From: an uncultured Pelagibacteraceae bacterium
GTDB taxonomy: Bacteria; Pseudomonadota; Alphaproteobacteria; Pelagibacterales; AG-422-B15
Reading direction: 5' to 3'
DNA length: 64,000 nt
Assembly (NCBI GenBank): GCA_902617525.1
Contig: CACMWW010000002.1
Span: forward strand, 1-64,000
The notes under the pieces are model-generated. The model was given only the letters and a program-made list of their open reading frames with translations. It was not told the DNA's origin and did no database searches. The position numbers and the translations under genes were made by a program. Position 1 is the stretch's first letter; each line of letters opens with the position of its first letter. This document shows, one piece after another, positions 36,400 to 46,099 of this stretch.

Positions 36400-37587
36400 T
36401 CAAAGGTTTCTAAAAAAATTATAAACTACTGAAAATAATGATTTTTTTCCTGATTTAGACTCATCCTTATCTCCCTCCATGTTATGGTTTGCGGCATAAT
36501 TTAATAGACCAAATGCCGATGCAAGAGACGGGTTATCTAAATAAGTTTTGGATCCGTTAATTTTTTTTGTCGATCCTAAACGAAAATTACTATCACTCAT
36601 TTGATTTTTGATAAATTTTTGCACAGTTAACGATTTTGCTCCATATCCGGTAAGCACAATATTATTAGATACTAGAGAGCTAAATTTTGATTTATAAATT
36701 ATATTTTTAATTAAATTTGACAGTTCTTTTGCTCTTGATGAATATATCTCAAAATACTTTTCTAATTTTTTTTCATAAATTCTCTGACTATTCATCGTAT
36801 CAATTTGCTTTCTTACTAGTTCGGCCTCTTCTAGTGAAATTGATTTGACTTGTGATATATCATTTGAAAAATTATAAGTTCCAACTTTAACTGTGTCATA
36901 GCCAATAAGTTGATTGTCAAAGGTATAAGAAATAATTGTCTTGTTTTTTTGAATATCGATACTTACTGCTCCATTGTCTGCTTCTTCATCTGTTAACACT
37001 GCAAGACTGCTAGCATAGTGACTTGAAACTATCTGTTTCAGGCTTATGTCTAGATTATTTAACAAATCTAATATTTTACCAAGATAGTCTTTTGAAGTTG
37101 ATATAACATGCCATTTTGTATGAAGAATTTCAGCTTTCACACCAATTGGATCTGATAAGCTTTTTTTATTATTTACCTTGTAACTTATTGGAAAGGAATG
37201 AAGTGGTTCATCAGTTTCAGTATATAGTCTTTTAAATTTTGTATCTTCAAAAAAAGATTTGATATCATTTTCTGTTATGATCCTACCTGAAATTTTATTT
37301 TCAAATTCAATATAATCTGATTTCATGTTTTCAGATATACTGACATAAACGTTGCTAATCTTTATTCCAGCATCTACTTCTGCTTTCGAAATGGCAGCAT
37401 CAAGATGATTTTTAATTTCATCTGTTTTCAATGAAAAGGGCTTTAAACAATTGACTTTCAGTTTAGAAGTACCTATTCCAATAAGTTGAAGAATTTTCCC
37501 TCTGTCTAATATTTGTAATTCTTGAGCAATAAGGCAAATTACTTTGTCGGCTCTTATGTCAATCGCACTAATTATTTTTTGACCCAT
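36400..37587 (-). CDS. ftsA: Cell division protein FtsA, divergent (degenerate nucleotide-binding motifs)
   Basis: Position after ftsQ; ISNVYVSISEN, PIGVKAEILHTKWHVIS, IVLTGYGAKS, NPSLASAFGLLNYA, C-terminal amphipathic helix LFSVVYNFFRNL. Confidence 0.9.
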   Translation of the reverse strand: MGQKIISAIDIRADKVICLIAQELQILDRGKILQLIGIGTSKLKVNCLKPFSLKTDEIKNHLDAAISKAEVDAGIKISNVYVSISENMKSDYIEFENKISGRIITENDIKSFFEDTKFKRLYTETDEPLHSFPISYKVNNKKSLSDPIGVKAEILHTKWHVISTSKDYLGKILDLLNNLDISLKQIVSSHYASSLAVLTDEEADNGAVSIDIQKNKTIISYTFDNQLIGYDTVKVGTYNFSNDISQVKSISLEEAELVRKQIDTMNSQRIYEKKLEKYFEIYSSRAKELSNLIKNIIYKSKFSSLVSNNIVLTGYGAKSLTVQKFIKNQMSDSNFRLGSTKKINGSKTYLDNPSLASAFGLLNYAANHNMEGDKDESKSGKKSLFSVVYNFFRNL

Positions 37588-38321
37588 TAAATCTCATCAA
37601 TACCATAATTTATTTTTCCATCTAAAACTTTAAGGGCTGCTCTTCCTTGAATTCTTAAATCTATTTCAATAATGTTACTTTCCATTACTTCTTGCTCCTC
37701 AAAAAGCTGTTTTAAATTTTTTAATGATTGTTGAATGTTTTCATCCGGTAATTTTACAAGCAATTTATTATTTAATTTTAGATTCCACCTTCTTTTTTCA
37801 ATAAATTCAACTTCTTTCAGAGTTTGAGTTAAATTTGGAAACGCAATACTTATATCCCTGATTAATTGCTCGAGTAATTCTGGCGAGTTCTCACCCCTTA
37901 CAAATAAAAGGTCATCTTCATAATTGTTTAAGTTAATTTCAGTAATGATTGATCCATCAATATCTATGAGAAAAGATTTTCCTTCTTGAAAGTATATTGC
38001 ATATGGATCGTTCTCAGTTAAATTTATTTTTAAAGTTGATGGTAAAACTTTTTTTATAGACGCCCGCTTTACCCATTCACTTGACTCTACAATTTCCTTG
38101 ATGGAATTATAATTTAAGCCAATAAGATTGCCTTTGAATTCAGTCACATTATTTTCAATCTCAGATATATTTGATTTTTCAGAACCTTCTATAATTACAT
38201 TCTTAATTTGAAATGAATTATTTAGTAAACTTGGAAATTTTAAAAATACAAAAATTGCAATAAGAGAAATTAATATTAAACAGAAGGAAACAAGATTTAT
38301 TATTTTAATTTTGCGTTGCAT
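37587..38321 (-). CDS. ftsQ: Cell division protein FtsQ
   Basis: N-terminal TM, POTRA-like FQIKNVIIEGSEKSNISEIE, SSEWVKRASIKKVLPSTLKINLTENDPYA; between ddl and ftsA. Confidence 0.93.
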   Translation of the reverse strand: MQRKIKIINLVSFCLILISLIAIFVFLKFPSLLNNSFQIKNVIIEGSEKSNISEIENNVTEFKGNLIGLNYNSIKEIVESSEWVKRASIKKVLPSTLKINLTENDPYAIYFQEGKSFLIDIDGSIITEINLNNYEDDLLFVRGENSPELLEQLIRDISIAFPNLTQTLKEVEFIEKRRWNLKLNNKLLVKLPDENIQQSLKNLKQLFEEQEVMESNIIEIDLRIQGRAALKVLDGKINYGIDEI

Positions 38322-39213
38322 CTAACAGGATCCAATTAATAAGATTATCAAAGTTTATACCTTTATAATTTGCAATTTCAGGGACTAATGAAGTTGGTGT
38401 CATGCCAGGTTGGGTATTTAGCTCTAATATATAAAATTTTTTTGTCACTTTATCTAATATAAATTCGGTTCGGCTGATTCCCTTACAACCCAATAATTTA
38501 TGAGCATCTAAACCTAAACCTTCAACTTTTTTAATCAGGTCGCTCTCTAATCTTGGTGGAATTATATGTTTTGTTTTCCCTGCATCAAAGTACTTTGATT
38601 CGTAATCATAGAATTCGTTTTTTGGATCAATTTCAATAGAACCAGTTTTATTTGTTCCTATAACAGCAACATTTATCTCAGGACCCTCTATAAATTGCTG
38701 AAGCAATAATTCATTTCGAAATTTATTCTCAGACAAGTATTTATTTAATTCCTCATGGTTTCTAATAATGCTAACTCCAACACTAGATCCTTCATTTTTA
38801 GGTTTTAAGACATAGGGATAATCAAATATATTTTGATCTTTCACTTCCTCTATCTTCATCAATTTCGTTAAAGGATGATTGAACCCATTTTCAATAAATA
38901 GTTCAGCAGATTTGTATTTATCCATTGCTAATTTGGATGATTCAATTCCAGAATGAGTGTAAGGCACTCCATATTTTTCAAGTATTTCTTGAACACTTCC
39001 GTCTTCTCCCCATGTTCCATGTAATCCATTGAATACTATGTCAGGTTTATGCAGTTCAAGGTCAGCTAATAGACTCTCATTTGCATCAATTTCTACAATA
39101 TTGTAGCCCATATTTTTAAGAGATTTGCTTATTTCTTTTGAGGAGATAATACTTATTTCTCTTTCTGCAGAGATGCCTCCATACAAAAGCATAATTTTTT
39201 TGTCTTTATTCAT
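38305..39213 (-). CDS. ddl: D-alanine--D-alanine ligase
   Basis: LLYGGISAEREISIISS, VFNGLHGTWGEDGSVQ, LKPKNEGSSVGVSI, ELNTQPGMTPTSLVPE. Confidence 0.97.
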   Translation of the reverse strand: MNKDKKIMLLYGGISAEREISIISSKEISKSLKNMGYNIVEIDANESLLADLELHKPDIVFNGLHGTWGEDGSVQEILEKYGVPYTHSGIESSKLAMDKYKSAELFIENGFNHPLTKLMKIEEVKDQNIFDYPYVLKPKNEGSSVGVSIIRNHEELNKYLSENKFRNELLLQQFIEGPEINVAVIGTNKTGSIEIDPKNEFYDYESKYFDAGKTKHIIPPRLESDLIKKVEGLGLDAHKLLGCKGISRTEFILDKVTKKFYILELNTQPGMTPTSLVPEIANYKGINFDNLINWILLDATQN

Positions 39214-40133
39214 CTTTCACCGAATATCTTTATTTCCCAGTTTAAGCTTATTCCCAATTTTTTCTTTACTTCACACCTAACATATTCTCCGAAGTCTTCG
39301 ATAAGGTTTGCTGATTTAGTTTGATTATTAACTATGAAGTTTGAATGCTTAGATGAGAAACATATTCCTTGAAGCTCAAAATTTTTAAGATCAGCTTCTT
39401 CAATAATTTCCCATGCTTTTTTATCAGTCTGATCTTTTGGATTTTTAAATGTACTTCCTGCTGTTTTAATTTGCTGAGGTTGAGCTCTTTTTCTTTGATC
39501 ATCAACTTCTTTCATTTTTAGGGAAATTGCATTTTTGCTTGAATTTTTTTTTTGCATATACACATCGCAGATAATCATATCTTGAGGTATATTACTTTCC
39601 CTATAAGAAAATAATTCCTTCGAATTGGATATTTCTGAGACTTGCCCCCTATAATCAACACACTTTGCTTTAATAAAAACATCTTTTGTTTCAGAATTAT
39701 AACAACCAGCGTTCATACGAACTGCACCACCAAGTGTTCCCGGAATTCCAAAATAAAACTCCATTCCGCCTATTTCATTTTTCTGACAATAATTCGATAA
39801 TACTCTATCGTAGGTTGCAGCCCCAACTTTAATACAATCATTATGTAATTTAATTTGACTAAATTCTTTTCCTAACTTTATTACAAGACCAAATATTCCA
39901 CCATCTCTTATAATGATATTCGATCCAGCTCCAATCACCGTTACTGGTAATTTATCTCTGTTGATTTCTAAAACTTTTGCCAATTCATCAAAATTTGGAG
40001 GTATGTAAAATATCTCAGCGTTGCCTGCTACCCCAAACCAGGTATATTTTGATAAATTATGATTTATTTGAATTTTTCCAATAACATTGTTTTTTTTACA
40101 ATTTTCTAAAAATTCCCTTTGGTTTTCATTCAT
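39210..40133 (-). CDS. murB: UDP-N-acetylenolpyruvoylglucosamine reductase
   Basis: VIGAGSNIIIRDGG, GIPGTLGGAVRMNAGCY, AGSTFKNP. Confidence 0.96.
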   Translation of the reverse strand: MNENQREFLENCKKNNVIGKIQINHNLSKYTWFGVAGNAEIFYIPPNFDELAKVLEINRDKLPVTVIGAGSNIIIRDGGIFGLVIKLGKEFSQIKLHNDCIKVGAATYDRVLSNYCQKNEIGGMEFYFGIPGTLGGAVRMNAGCYNSETKDVFIKAKCVDYRGQVSEISNSKELFSYRESNIPQDMIICDVYMQKKNSSKNAISLKMKEVDDQRKRAQPQQIKTAGSTFKNPKDQTDKKAWEIIEEADLKNFELQGICFSSKHSNFIVNNQTKSANLIEDFGEYVRCEVKKKLGISLNWEIKIFGER

Positions 40134-41517
40134 AAATTTTCTTTAACTCTCTAGCAAAATTTTGAGCCCAATCTGTAACTGTCCCGGCCCCTAAAAATAA
40201 AAAGATTACTTTTGATCTATTCTTCTTTGTTAATTCAAATAATTGATCATTTTTAACAAAATATTCAGCTTTGACTTTAGAATTTTTTGCAATGTTACTA
40301 ATAAATCTATTTAAATTGAAATTTTTTGGTATTTTCTCTCCCGCTCCATACACATCCGAAACAAATACACGCTCACTATTTTTGAAACATGTCGTGAATT
40401 TACTTTTCAAATCTAAAACCCTTGAGAATCTATGAGGCTGGAAAATAGTTATTATTCTATTTTTTTTGTCTGCATCAACCAATCCTTTTAATACATTATT
40501 AATTTCAGTCGGATGATGGGCATAATCATCAATAACTCTTATGTTATTATTACTCCATAATTCAGTAAGTCTTCTTTGGACACCCTTAAAAGAATTTAGA
40601 GAATTCTTAATTATTTCTGGTTTTACATTTAATTGAAGACCAACCGCTATAGCAGCTAATGCATTATTTACATTATATGCTCCATGAAGTGGCAACTTAA
40701 TATTTTTAATAGTTTGGTTTTGCTCTTTTACAAAAACATCAAATATTGTTTCATTGGCTTTATGTCTTAATTTAATACATTTGATATCACTATCTCTATG
40801 AAAACCGGTTCTAATAATTTTTGTTGTACTTATATTTGAAGCTAACTTACGTAGCTCATTATCATCTATACCTACAACTGCGAAACCGTAAAAAGGAACT
40901 TGCGTGATAAACCTTTTGAAATATTTTTTTAGATTTTGAAAATTTGAATAGTAATCAAGATGTTCTTTATCAATGTTAGTTACCACAGAAATTGAAGCGG
41001 GAAGTTTCACAAAAGTTCCGTCAGATTCATCAGCTTCAACTACTAACCAATCACCTGATCCTAATTTTGTATTTGTTCCAAACTGATTTATTATCCCGCC
41101 ATTGATTACAGTGGGTTTCATTCTTGCCCCATTTAAAACTGCTGAAATTAGAGATGTCGTAGTAGTTTTCCCATGAGACCCAGATATAGCTATAGTTTTT
41201 TTTAGTTTTACAATTTGAGATAATATTTCAGCTCTTGAAATTGAAGGAATTTTTATTTTTTTGGAATGTTCAAGCTCAATATTGTTTTTACTTATTGCAG
41301 ATGAATAAACAACTAAGCTTACATTTTTTAAATTTGACTTTTTATGTGAATTGAAAGTTTTTATTTTCTTTTTATTTAATCGAACAATGTTTGCGTTGAT
41401 TTTTATGTCACTTCCTTGAACTTGATATCCCATTTCTGATAAAATTTCTGCAATTCCACTCATTCCAATTCCACCAACTCCTACAATATGTATTAATTTA
41501 TTTTTATTTAATTTCAT
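40126..41517 (-). CDS. murC: UDP-N-acetylmuramate--L-alanine ligase
   Basis: HIVGVGGIGMSGIAEIL, ISGSHGKTTTTSLIS, EADESDGTFVKL, IDDYAHHPTEI. Confidence 0.97.
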   Translation of the reverse strand: MKLNKNKLIHIVGVGGIGMSGIAEILSEMGYQVQGSDIKINANIVRLNKKKIKTFNSHKKSNLKNVSLVVYSSAISKNNIELEHSKKIKIPSISRAEILSQIVKLKKTIAISGSHGKTTTTSLISAVLNGARMKPTVINGGIINQFGTNTKLGSGDWLVVEADESDGTFVKLPASISVVTNIDKEHLDYYSNFQNLKKYFKRFITQVPFYGFAVVGIDDNELRKLASNISTTKIIRTGFHRDSDIKCIKLRHKANETIFDVFVKEQNQTIKNIKLPLHGAYNVNNALAAIAVGLQLNVKPEIIKNSLNSFKGVQRRLTELWSNNNIRVIDDYAHHPTEINNVLKGLVDADKKNRIITIFQPHRFSRVLDLKSKFTTCFKNSERVFVSDVYGAGEKIPKNFNLNRFISNIAKNSKVKAEYFVKNDQLFELTKKNRSKVIFLFLGAGTVTDWAQNFARELKKIYE

Positions 41518-42572
41518 CGACTTGCTTCTATATGCTCAAAAATTCTTTCAACAGGATTGCTTATATACTCTTTTTTTAAAGTTTCTTTAATAGACTCTCT
41601 TCTTTGGGGATTATTGATTATTTTATTAATTAGACTTGATAATATGTGAATATTAATATCTTTGTCCTCAATTATTTCAGCACAATTAAGATTTTTAAGA
41701 ACTGACGCATTATAATATTGATGGTTGTCGGCAGCATATGGATAAGGAATCAAAATTGAGGGAATTCCAAAGCAAATAATTTCATTTACAGTCGATGAGC
41801 CAGCTCGTGATATAATTAAGTTTGTATTCTCTAAAATATCTGTGACATTGCTGAAGTATACATTTACATAGCACTCAATACTATTTTCTCTATAAAGTTT
41901 TTCTACTAGGTTTACATCTTCTCTCCTACATTGATGGTAAACAACAAATTCTTTCTTACATTCATTCTTAGATTTTATGATCGAATGAGCGATATTATCT
42001 GAAAGGTTTTTTGCACCTTGGCTACCACCAAGAATACATATTGTAAGCTGATCTTTTTTATTAGTTTCTTTGTTTTCCAAGTTTTTACTACTCCTAGTTG
42101 GCATACCAACTCTGAATGAATTTTTATTTTGAATTAGCTTTTCACCATGCGTTTCGTTGAAAGTTGTAAAGATATTACACACATATTTGAATAATAATTT
42201 ATTCGCTCTTCCAATAAATGCATTGCCCTCATGAAGAAAAATTTTTTTTCTCATTATTAAACTAGCGAAAAGAACAGGTATTGTGAAAAATCCACCAAAA
42301 CCTAAAGTGTAATCTGGTTTGATTTTAAAATTGTATAATATTGATTGAATAAATAAGAACGGAGAATTTATAATATTTGCTAGTCTTGATTGAGAAGAAA
42401 TAAGATTTCTAAGTATAATTACATTATTTGAGTCTATATCATTGAAATATTTCTTGCCTCTGTTATCGGTTAAAATAAAGCATTTAAAATTTTTAGGTGC
42501 CTCCGAATAAACTACATTTATTGGTAAACAGTGACCGCCGGTTCCTCCACCTACTAAAAAAAGTTTTTTCAT
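41514..42572 (-). CDS. murG: UDP-GlcNAc--lipid I GlcNAc transferase
   Basis: FLVGGGTGGHCLPI, LGGSQGAKNLSD, SRAGSSTVNEI, PYPYAADNHQYYNA. Confidence 0.96.
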   Translation of the reverse strand: MKKLFLVGGGTGGHCLPINVVYSEAPKNFKCFILTDNRGKKYFNDIDSNNVIILRNLISSQSRLANIINSPFLFIQSILYNFKIKPDYTLGFGGFFTIPVLFASLIMRKKIFLHEGNAFIGRANKLLFKYVCNIFTTFNETHGEKLIQNKNSFRVGMPTRSSKNLENKETNKKDQLTICILGGSQGAKNLSDNIAHSIIKSKNECKKEFVVYHQCRREDVNLVEKLYRENSIECYVNVYFSNVTDILENTNLIISRAGSSTVNEIICFGIPSILIPYPYAADNHQYYNASVLKNLNCAEIIEDKDINIHILSSLINKIINNPQRRESIKETLKKEYISNPVERIFEHIEASR

Positions 42573-42581
42573 AGAGTTAGT

Positions 42582-43694
42582 CTATTCACGAATATGTCGA
42601 TTCTTTGAAAATAATAGAATTAATCCCGCTGCAATTGACATGCCAAGGACCGATGAACCTCCATAGCTGATGAACGGTAAGGTAATTCCAGTTGTTGGTA
42701 TCAACCTTATATTTACCCCTATGTGGATTAAGGCCTGTAAGCATACGTATAAAATAAGCGTAAATAAACAGATTTGAATAAAGTGATCATTGTTTCCGTA
42801 AATTTTTTTGAAACCTTGATATGATATTATAAAGAAGATTAATAATATAAGTGTACAACCTATAAGGCCATACTCTTCTGCAACCACGGAAAAAATATAA
42901 TCTGAATTAGCTTCAGGAATTTTATTTTTTAAAAGACCATTACCGGGCCCCACACCAATAATACCTCCTTGTTTAATTGCTTGAAGAGAAATTTCAGTTT
43001 GACTTACGTCATATTCATTTGGAAATAAAAATGAATTTATTCTATTTTGAACATTAAAATTAAACAAATATATCATTATAAAACTTAGAAGTCCAAAAAC
43101 CACAATTACAGAGAGTATTATAATACTGAAGCCACTCATAAGCACTGAACCAAAATAAATTGCTGATAATAAAAAAAATTGACTAATATCAGGCTGCAAA
43201 ACAAGTATGCTTGCAACTGAAATATAGATTAAAGCACTTAGTGAGTGAGATGATATTTTTGTGCCTTGGTATTGATTATTTAAAATCATAGCCAGTACAA
43301 CGCAAAATACTGGCTTTACTAATTCTATTGGCATGAGAGAAAAAGATCCAAAACTTATCCATCTTCTTGAACCTTTGATTTCATCCCCAAATAATAAAGT
43401 AAGAACTAGTAAAGTAAAAAATACCGTAAATAATATCACGCTAAATAATTTTATGTATTTTGTCTCAATCAGTGAAATAGAAATAAATACTAAAAAACCT
43501 ATTGCTAGGTACAAAGCCTGTATGTTAAAAAATGAAAATAGGTTGTTATTGAGATACCTGCTTGTACCAGGGTTTATAGTTAAACTTATTAACAGACCAA
43601 AAGTTATTAATACTATTATACAAAAAAAAATTGGTTTATTTATTTCAGTAATCCAGTTTGTAACTATTGACTGTTCATAAGTGCTTTTATTCAT
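42582..43694 (-). CDS. ftsW: SEDS peptidoglycan glycosyltransferase FtsW
   Basis: KGSRRWISFGSFSLMPIELVKPVF, PEANSDYIFSVVAEEYGLIG, TGITLPFISYGGSS; between murD and murG. Confidence 0.95.
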   Translation of the reverse strand: MNKSTYEQSIVTNWITEINKPIFFCIIVLITFGLLISLTINPGTSRYLNNNLFSFFNIQALYLAIGFLVFISISLIETKYIKLFSVILFTVFFTLLVLTLLFGDEIKGSRRWISFGSFSLMPIELVKPVFCVVLAMILNNQYQGTKISSHSLSALIYISVASILVLQPDISQFFLLSAIYFGSVLMSGFSIIILSVIVVFGLLSFIMIYLFNFNVQNRINSFLFPNEYDVSQTEISLQAIKQGGIIGVGPGNGLLKNKIPEANSDYIFSVVAEEYGLIGCTLILLIFFIISYQGFKKIYGNNDHFIQICLFTLILYVCLQALIHIGVNIRLIPTTGITLPFISYGGSSVLGMSIAAGLILLFSKNRHIRE

Positions 43695-45010
43695 TATTTG
43701 GTAAGTTTACTTATAAGTTTATTAAAATGTCTTCCACGTTCTTCAAAGTTATTGTATTGATCAAATGAAGCGGCACCTGGACTAAATAAAAAAGTATTGT
43801 AATCGGAATTAGTCTTCATAAATTTACTCATTTCGACCACTGCTTTATCTAAGCTGTGAACATAAACTGTGGTAACTTTACTTTTAAAGTATTTGTGAAA
43901 AGTATTAGATTCCTCTCCAATAATTATTACTTTTTTAATATTGCTAAGACTGTCATTTAATATATTGATTTTACTGCTTTTTATTTGACCGCCACATATC
44001 AAGAAGATATCTTTATATTTTTTTAGCGCGTCAATTAGAGAATGATAATTTGTTGATTTGGAGTCATTTATAATAAGTTTCTTTTTGTCAGAAAAAATTA
44101 TTTGCTGTCTAAATTCAAGCCCTCTGAATGATTTAAATGCATTGAAGATTTTGTTGCTACTTAAGCCGACTTCTTTCAAAATTTCATATGAGAAGCGGTA
44201 GTTTTGGTCGTTACTCAGTAAATTATACTGATTTATATTTAACTTTTTAGTGGAGGTTCTTTTAATTTTATTAATCTGTTTTAAATTTTTCATTTTATTC
44301 AAATGATTATTCTTTTTTATTAATTTTTTTATAATTGAATTATTATCAAAAAAACCCTTTTGTGAGCTATTTATATTTTTAAAAATATTTAATTTGACAT
44401 TACCATAATTAGACATTGTATTATGTCTCGCTAAATGGTCTGGAGTTAAATTAAGTATACAGGCAATATCAGGTTGAAATATTTTAGAGCTCTCCAATTG
44501 ATAAGATGATAATTCTAAAACATAAAAACCTTTTTTAATCATTTTGGTTTCAAAGATTGGGTTACCTATATTCCCAGCAAGCTGTGTGTTGAATTTATTT
44601 TTTTTAAGAATATGATGAATAAGCGATACTGTTGTTGATTTTCCATTTGTGCCTGTAACCGCAATTATTTTAATCTGATTCCTTATATTTAAATTATCTA
44701 GGTATATTTGAAATAAATCTAATTCACTTAACAGTTTACTATCTTTTGAAGTTAATTTTTTTATTAGTTTATGTGCTGACTTACCTTTTGTAGCAATTCC
44801 AGGACTAGGTATAACATAGTCTATTTGACTTATTTTAGAAGAATACTTTTTATATCCTTTATTTAATATTTTTTTTGAATGTTTGGGATTATCTTCCCAA
44901 AAATATACTACCGCTCCACTATTTACGAGAGATTTATAAATTGAACATCCAGTTTTTCCCATGCCAATGACTACATAGCTTTTCTTTGAAAAACATTTTG
45001 ACCTTAACAT
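43694..45010 (-). CDS. murD: UDP-N-acetylmuramoylalanine--D-glutamate ligase
   Basis: VIGMGKTGCSIYKSL, VTGTNGKSTTVSLIHHIL, LNLTPDHLARHNTM, INDSKSTN. Confidence 0.95.
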   Translation of the reverse strand: MLRSKCFSKKSYVVIGMGKTGCSIYKSLVNSGAVVYFWEDNPKHSKKILNKGYKKYSSKISQIDYVIPSPGIATKGKSAHKLIKKLTSKDSKLLSELDLFQIYLDNLNIRNQIKIIAVTGTNGKSTTVSLIHHILKKNKFNTQLAGNIGNPIFETKMIKKGFYVLELSSYQLESSKIFQPDIACILNLTPDHLARHNTMSNYGNVKLNIFKNINSSQKGFFDNNSIIKKLIKKNNHLNKMKNLKQINKIKRTSTKKLNINQYNLLSNDQNYRFSYEILKEVGLSSNKIFNAFKSFRGLEFRQQIIFSDKKKLIINDSKSTNYHSLIDALKKYKDIFLICGGQIKSSKINILNDSLSNIKKVIIIGEESNTFHKYFKSKVTTVYVHSLDKAVVEMSKFMKTNSDYNTFLFSPGAASFDQYNNFEERGRHFNKLISKLTK

Positions 45011-45014
45011 TTAG

Positions 45015-46097
45015 TTACCTGATCTTAAGTGTTGCGAGTCCAATCAAGGCAAGAATTAAAGCGATTATCCAAAAACGAATTACTATTTTTGATTCTGCAA
45101 TACCATTCTTCTCGAAATGATGGTGTAAGGGGGCCATTTTGAATATTCTTTTGCCAGTTAACTTATATGATCCAACCTGAAGAATTACTGACACCGCTTC
45201 TGCCACAAATATTCCTCCAACTATTGCTAATACAATTTCTTGCTTGGTTAGAACACTTATACCCCCCAATGCAGCACCTAATGATAATGAGCCTGTATCG
45301 CCCATAAAGACCATTGCTGGAGGCGCGTTGTACCATAAAAAGCCAAGAGCAGATCCAATTATGGCTGCGCAAAGCACGGTTAATTCACCTGCTCCAGGTA
45401 AATAATTAATGTAAAGATAATTCGAAAAAATCATATTTCCTGCCAAATAGCAGATTACGGCAAAAGTCGCAGAGACAATCATAATGGGAACAATTGCTAG
45501 CCCATCAAGACCGTCTGTAAGATTAACTGCATTTGCTGATCCTAAAATTACCAATATAACGAATGGAATTGAAAATAAACCTAAGTTTAGAAATATATCC
45601 TTAAGAAAAGGTAAGGATAATAACTGAATATCAATTTCATTATAAGTTGTTATCCAGTAAATAAATATCAACGATATTATTATTTGAAAAAAGATTCTTA
45701 TTTTCGCTGAAATTCCATTACTTATTTTTTTCTTAACTTTGCTAAAATCATCCACAAAACCAACCAATCCAAAAGATATTAGAAGGAATATAATTGGCCA
45801 AGATATATAGCTTTCAGGATTGACCCATAGAATCATTGATCCAACTATAGAAATCAAAATTATAATGCCTCCCATTGTTGGTGTCCCTTTTTTAGCTACT
45901 AAGTGAGATTCAGGACCGTCTTCTCTAATAGGCTGACCAATTGATTGGTATGATCCAATTCTTTTAATTAAAAATGGGCCAAAAAAGAGTATAAAAAAAA
46001 ATGAAGTAAACAACGCCAAACCTGTTCTAACTGTTAAATAATTTAAAAAATTATTTAATGCACCAAGATTTAAATACTCAATTAAATATAAGATCAT
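45015..46097 (-). CDS. mraY: Phospho-N-acetylmuramoyl-pentapeptide transferase
   Basis: KKGTPTMGGIIIL, NAVNLTDGLDGLAIVP, FMGDTGSLSLGAALG, APLHHHFEKNGI. Start revised to 46097, just after the murF stop. Confidence 0.97.
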   Translation of the reverse strand: MILYLIEYLNLGALNNFLNYLTVRTGLALFTSFFFILFFGPFLIKRIGSYQSIGQPIREDGPESHLVAKKGTPTMGGIIILISIVGSMILWVNPESYISWPIIFLLISFGLVGFVDDFSKVKKKISNGISAKIRIFFQIIISLIFIYWITTYNEIDIQLLSLPFLKDIFLNLGLFSIPFVILVILGSANAVNLTDGLDGLAIVPIMIVSATFAVICYLAGNMIFSNYLYINYLPGAGELTVLCAAIIGSALGFLWYNAPPAMVFMGDTGSLSLGAALGGISVLTKQEIVLAIVGGIFVAEAVSVILQVGSYKLTGKRIFKMAPLHHHFEKNGIAESKIVIRFWIIALILALIGLATLKIR

Positions 46098-46099
46098 AG

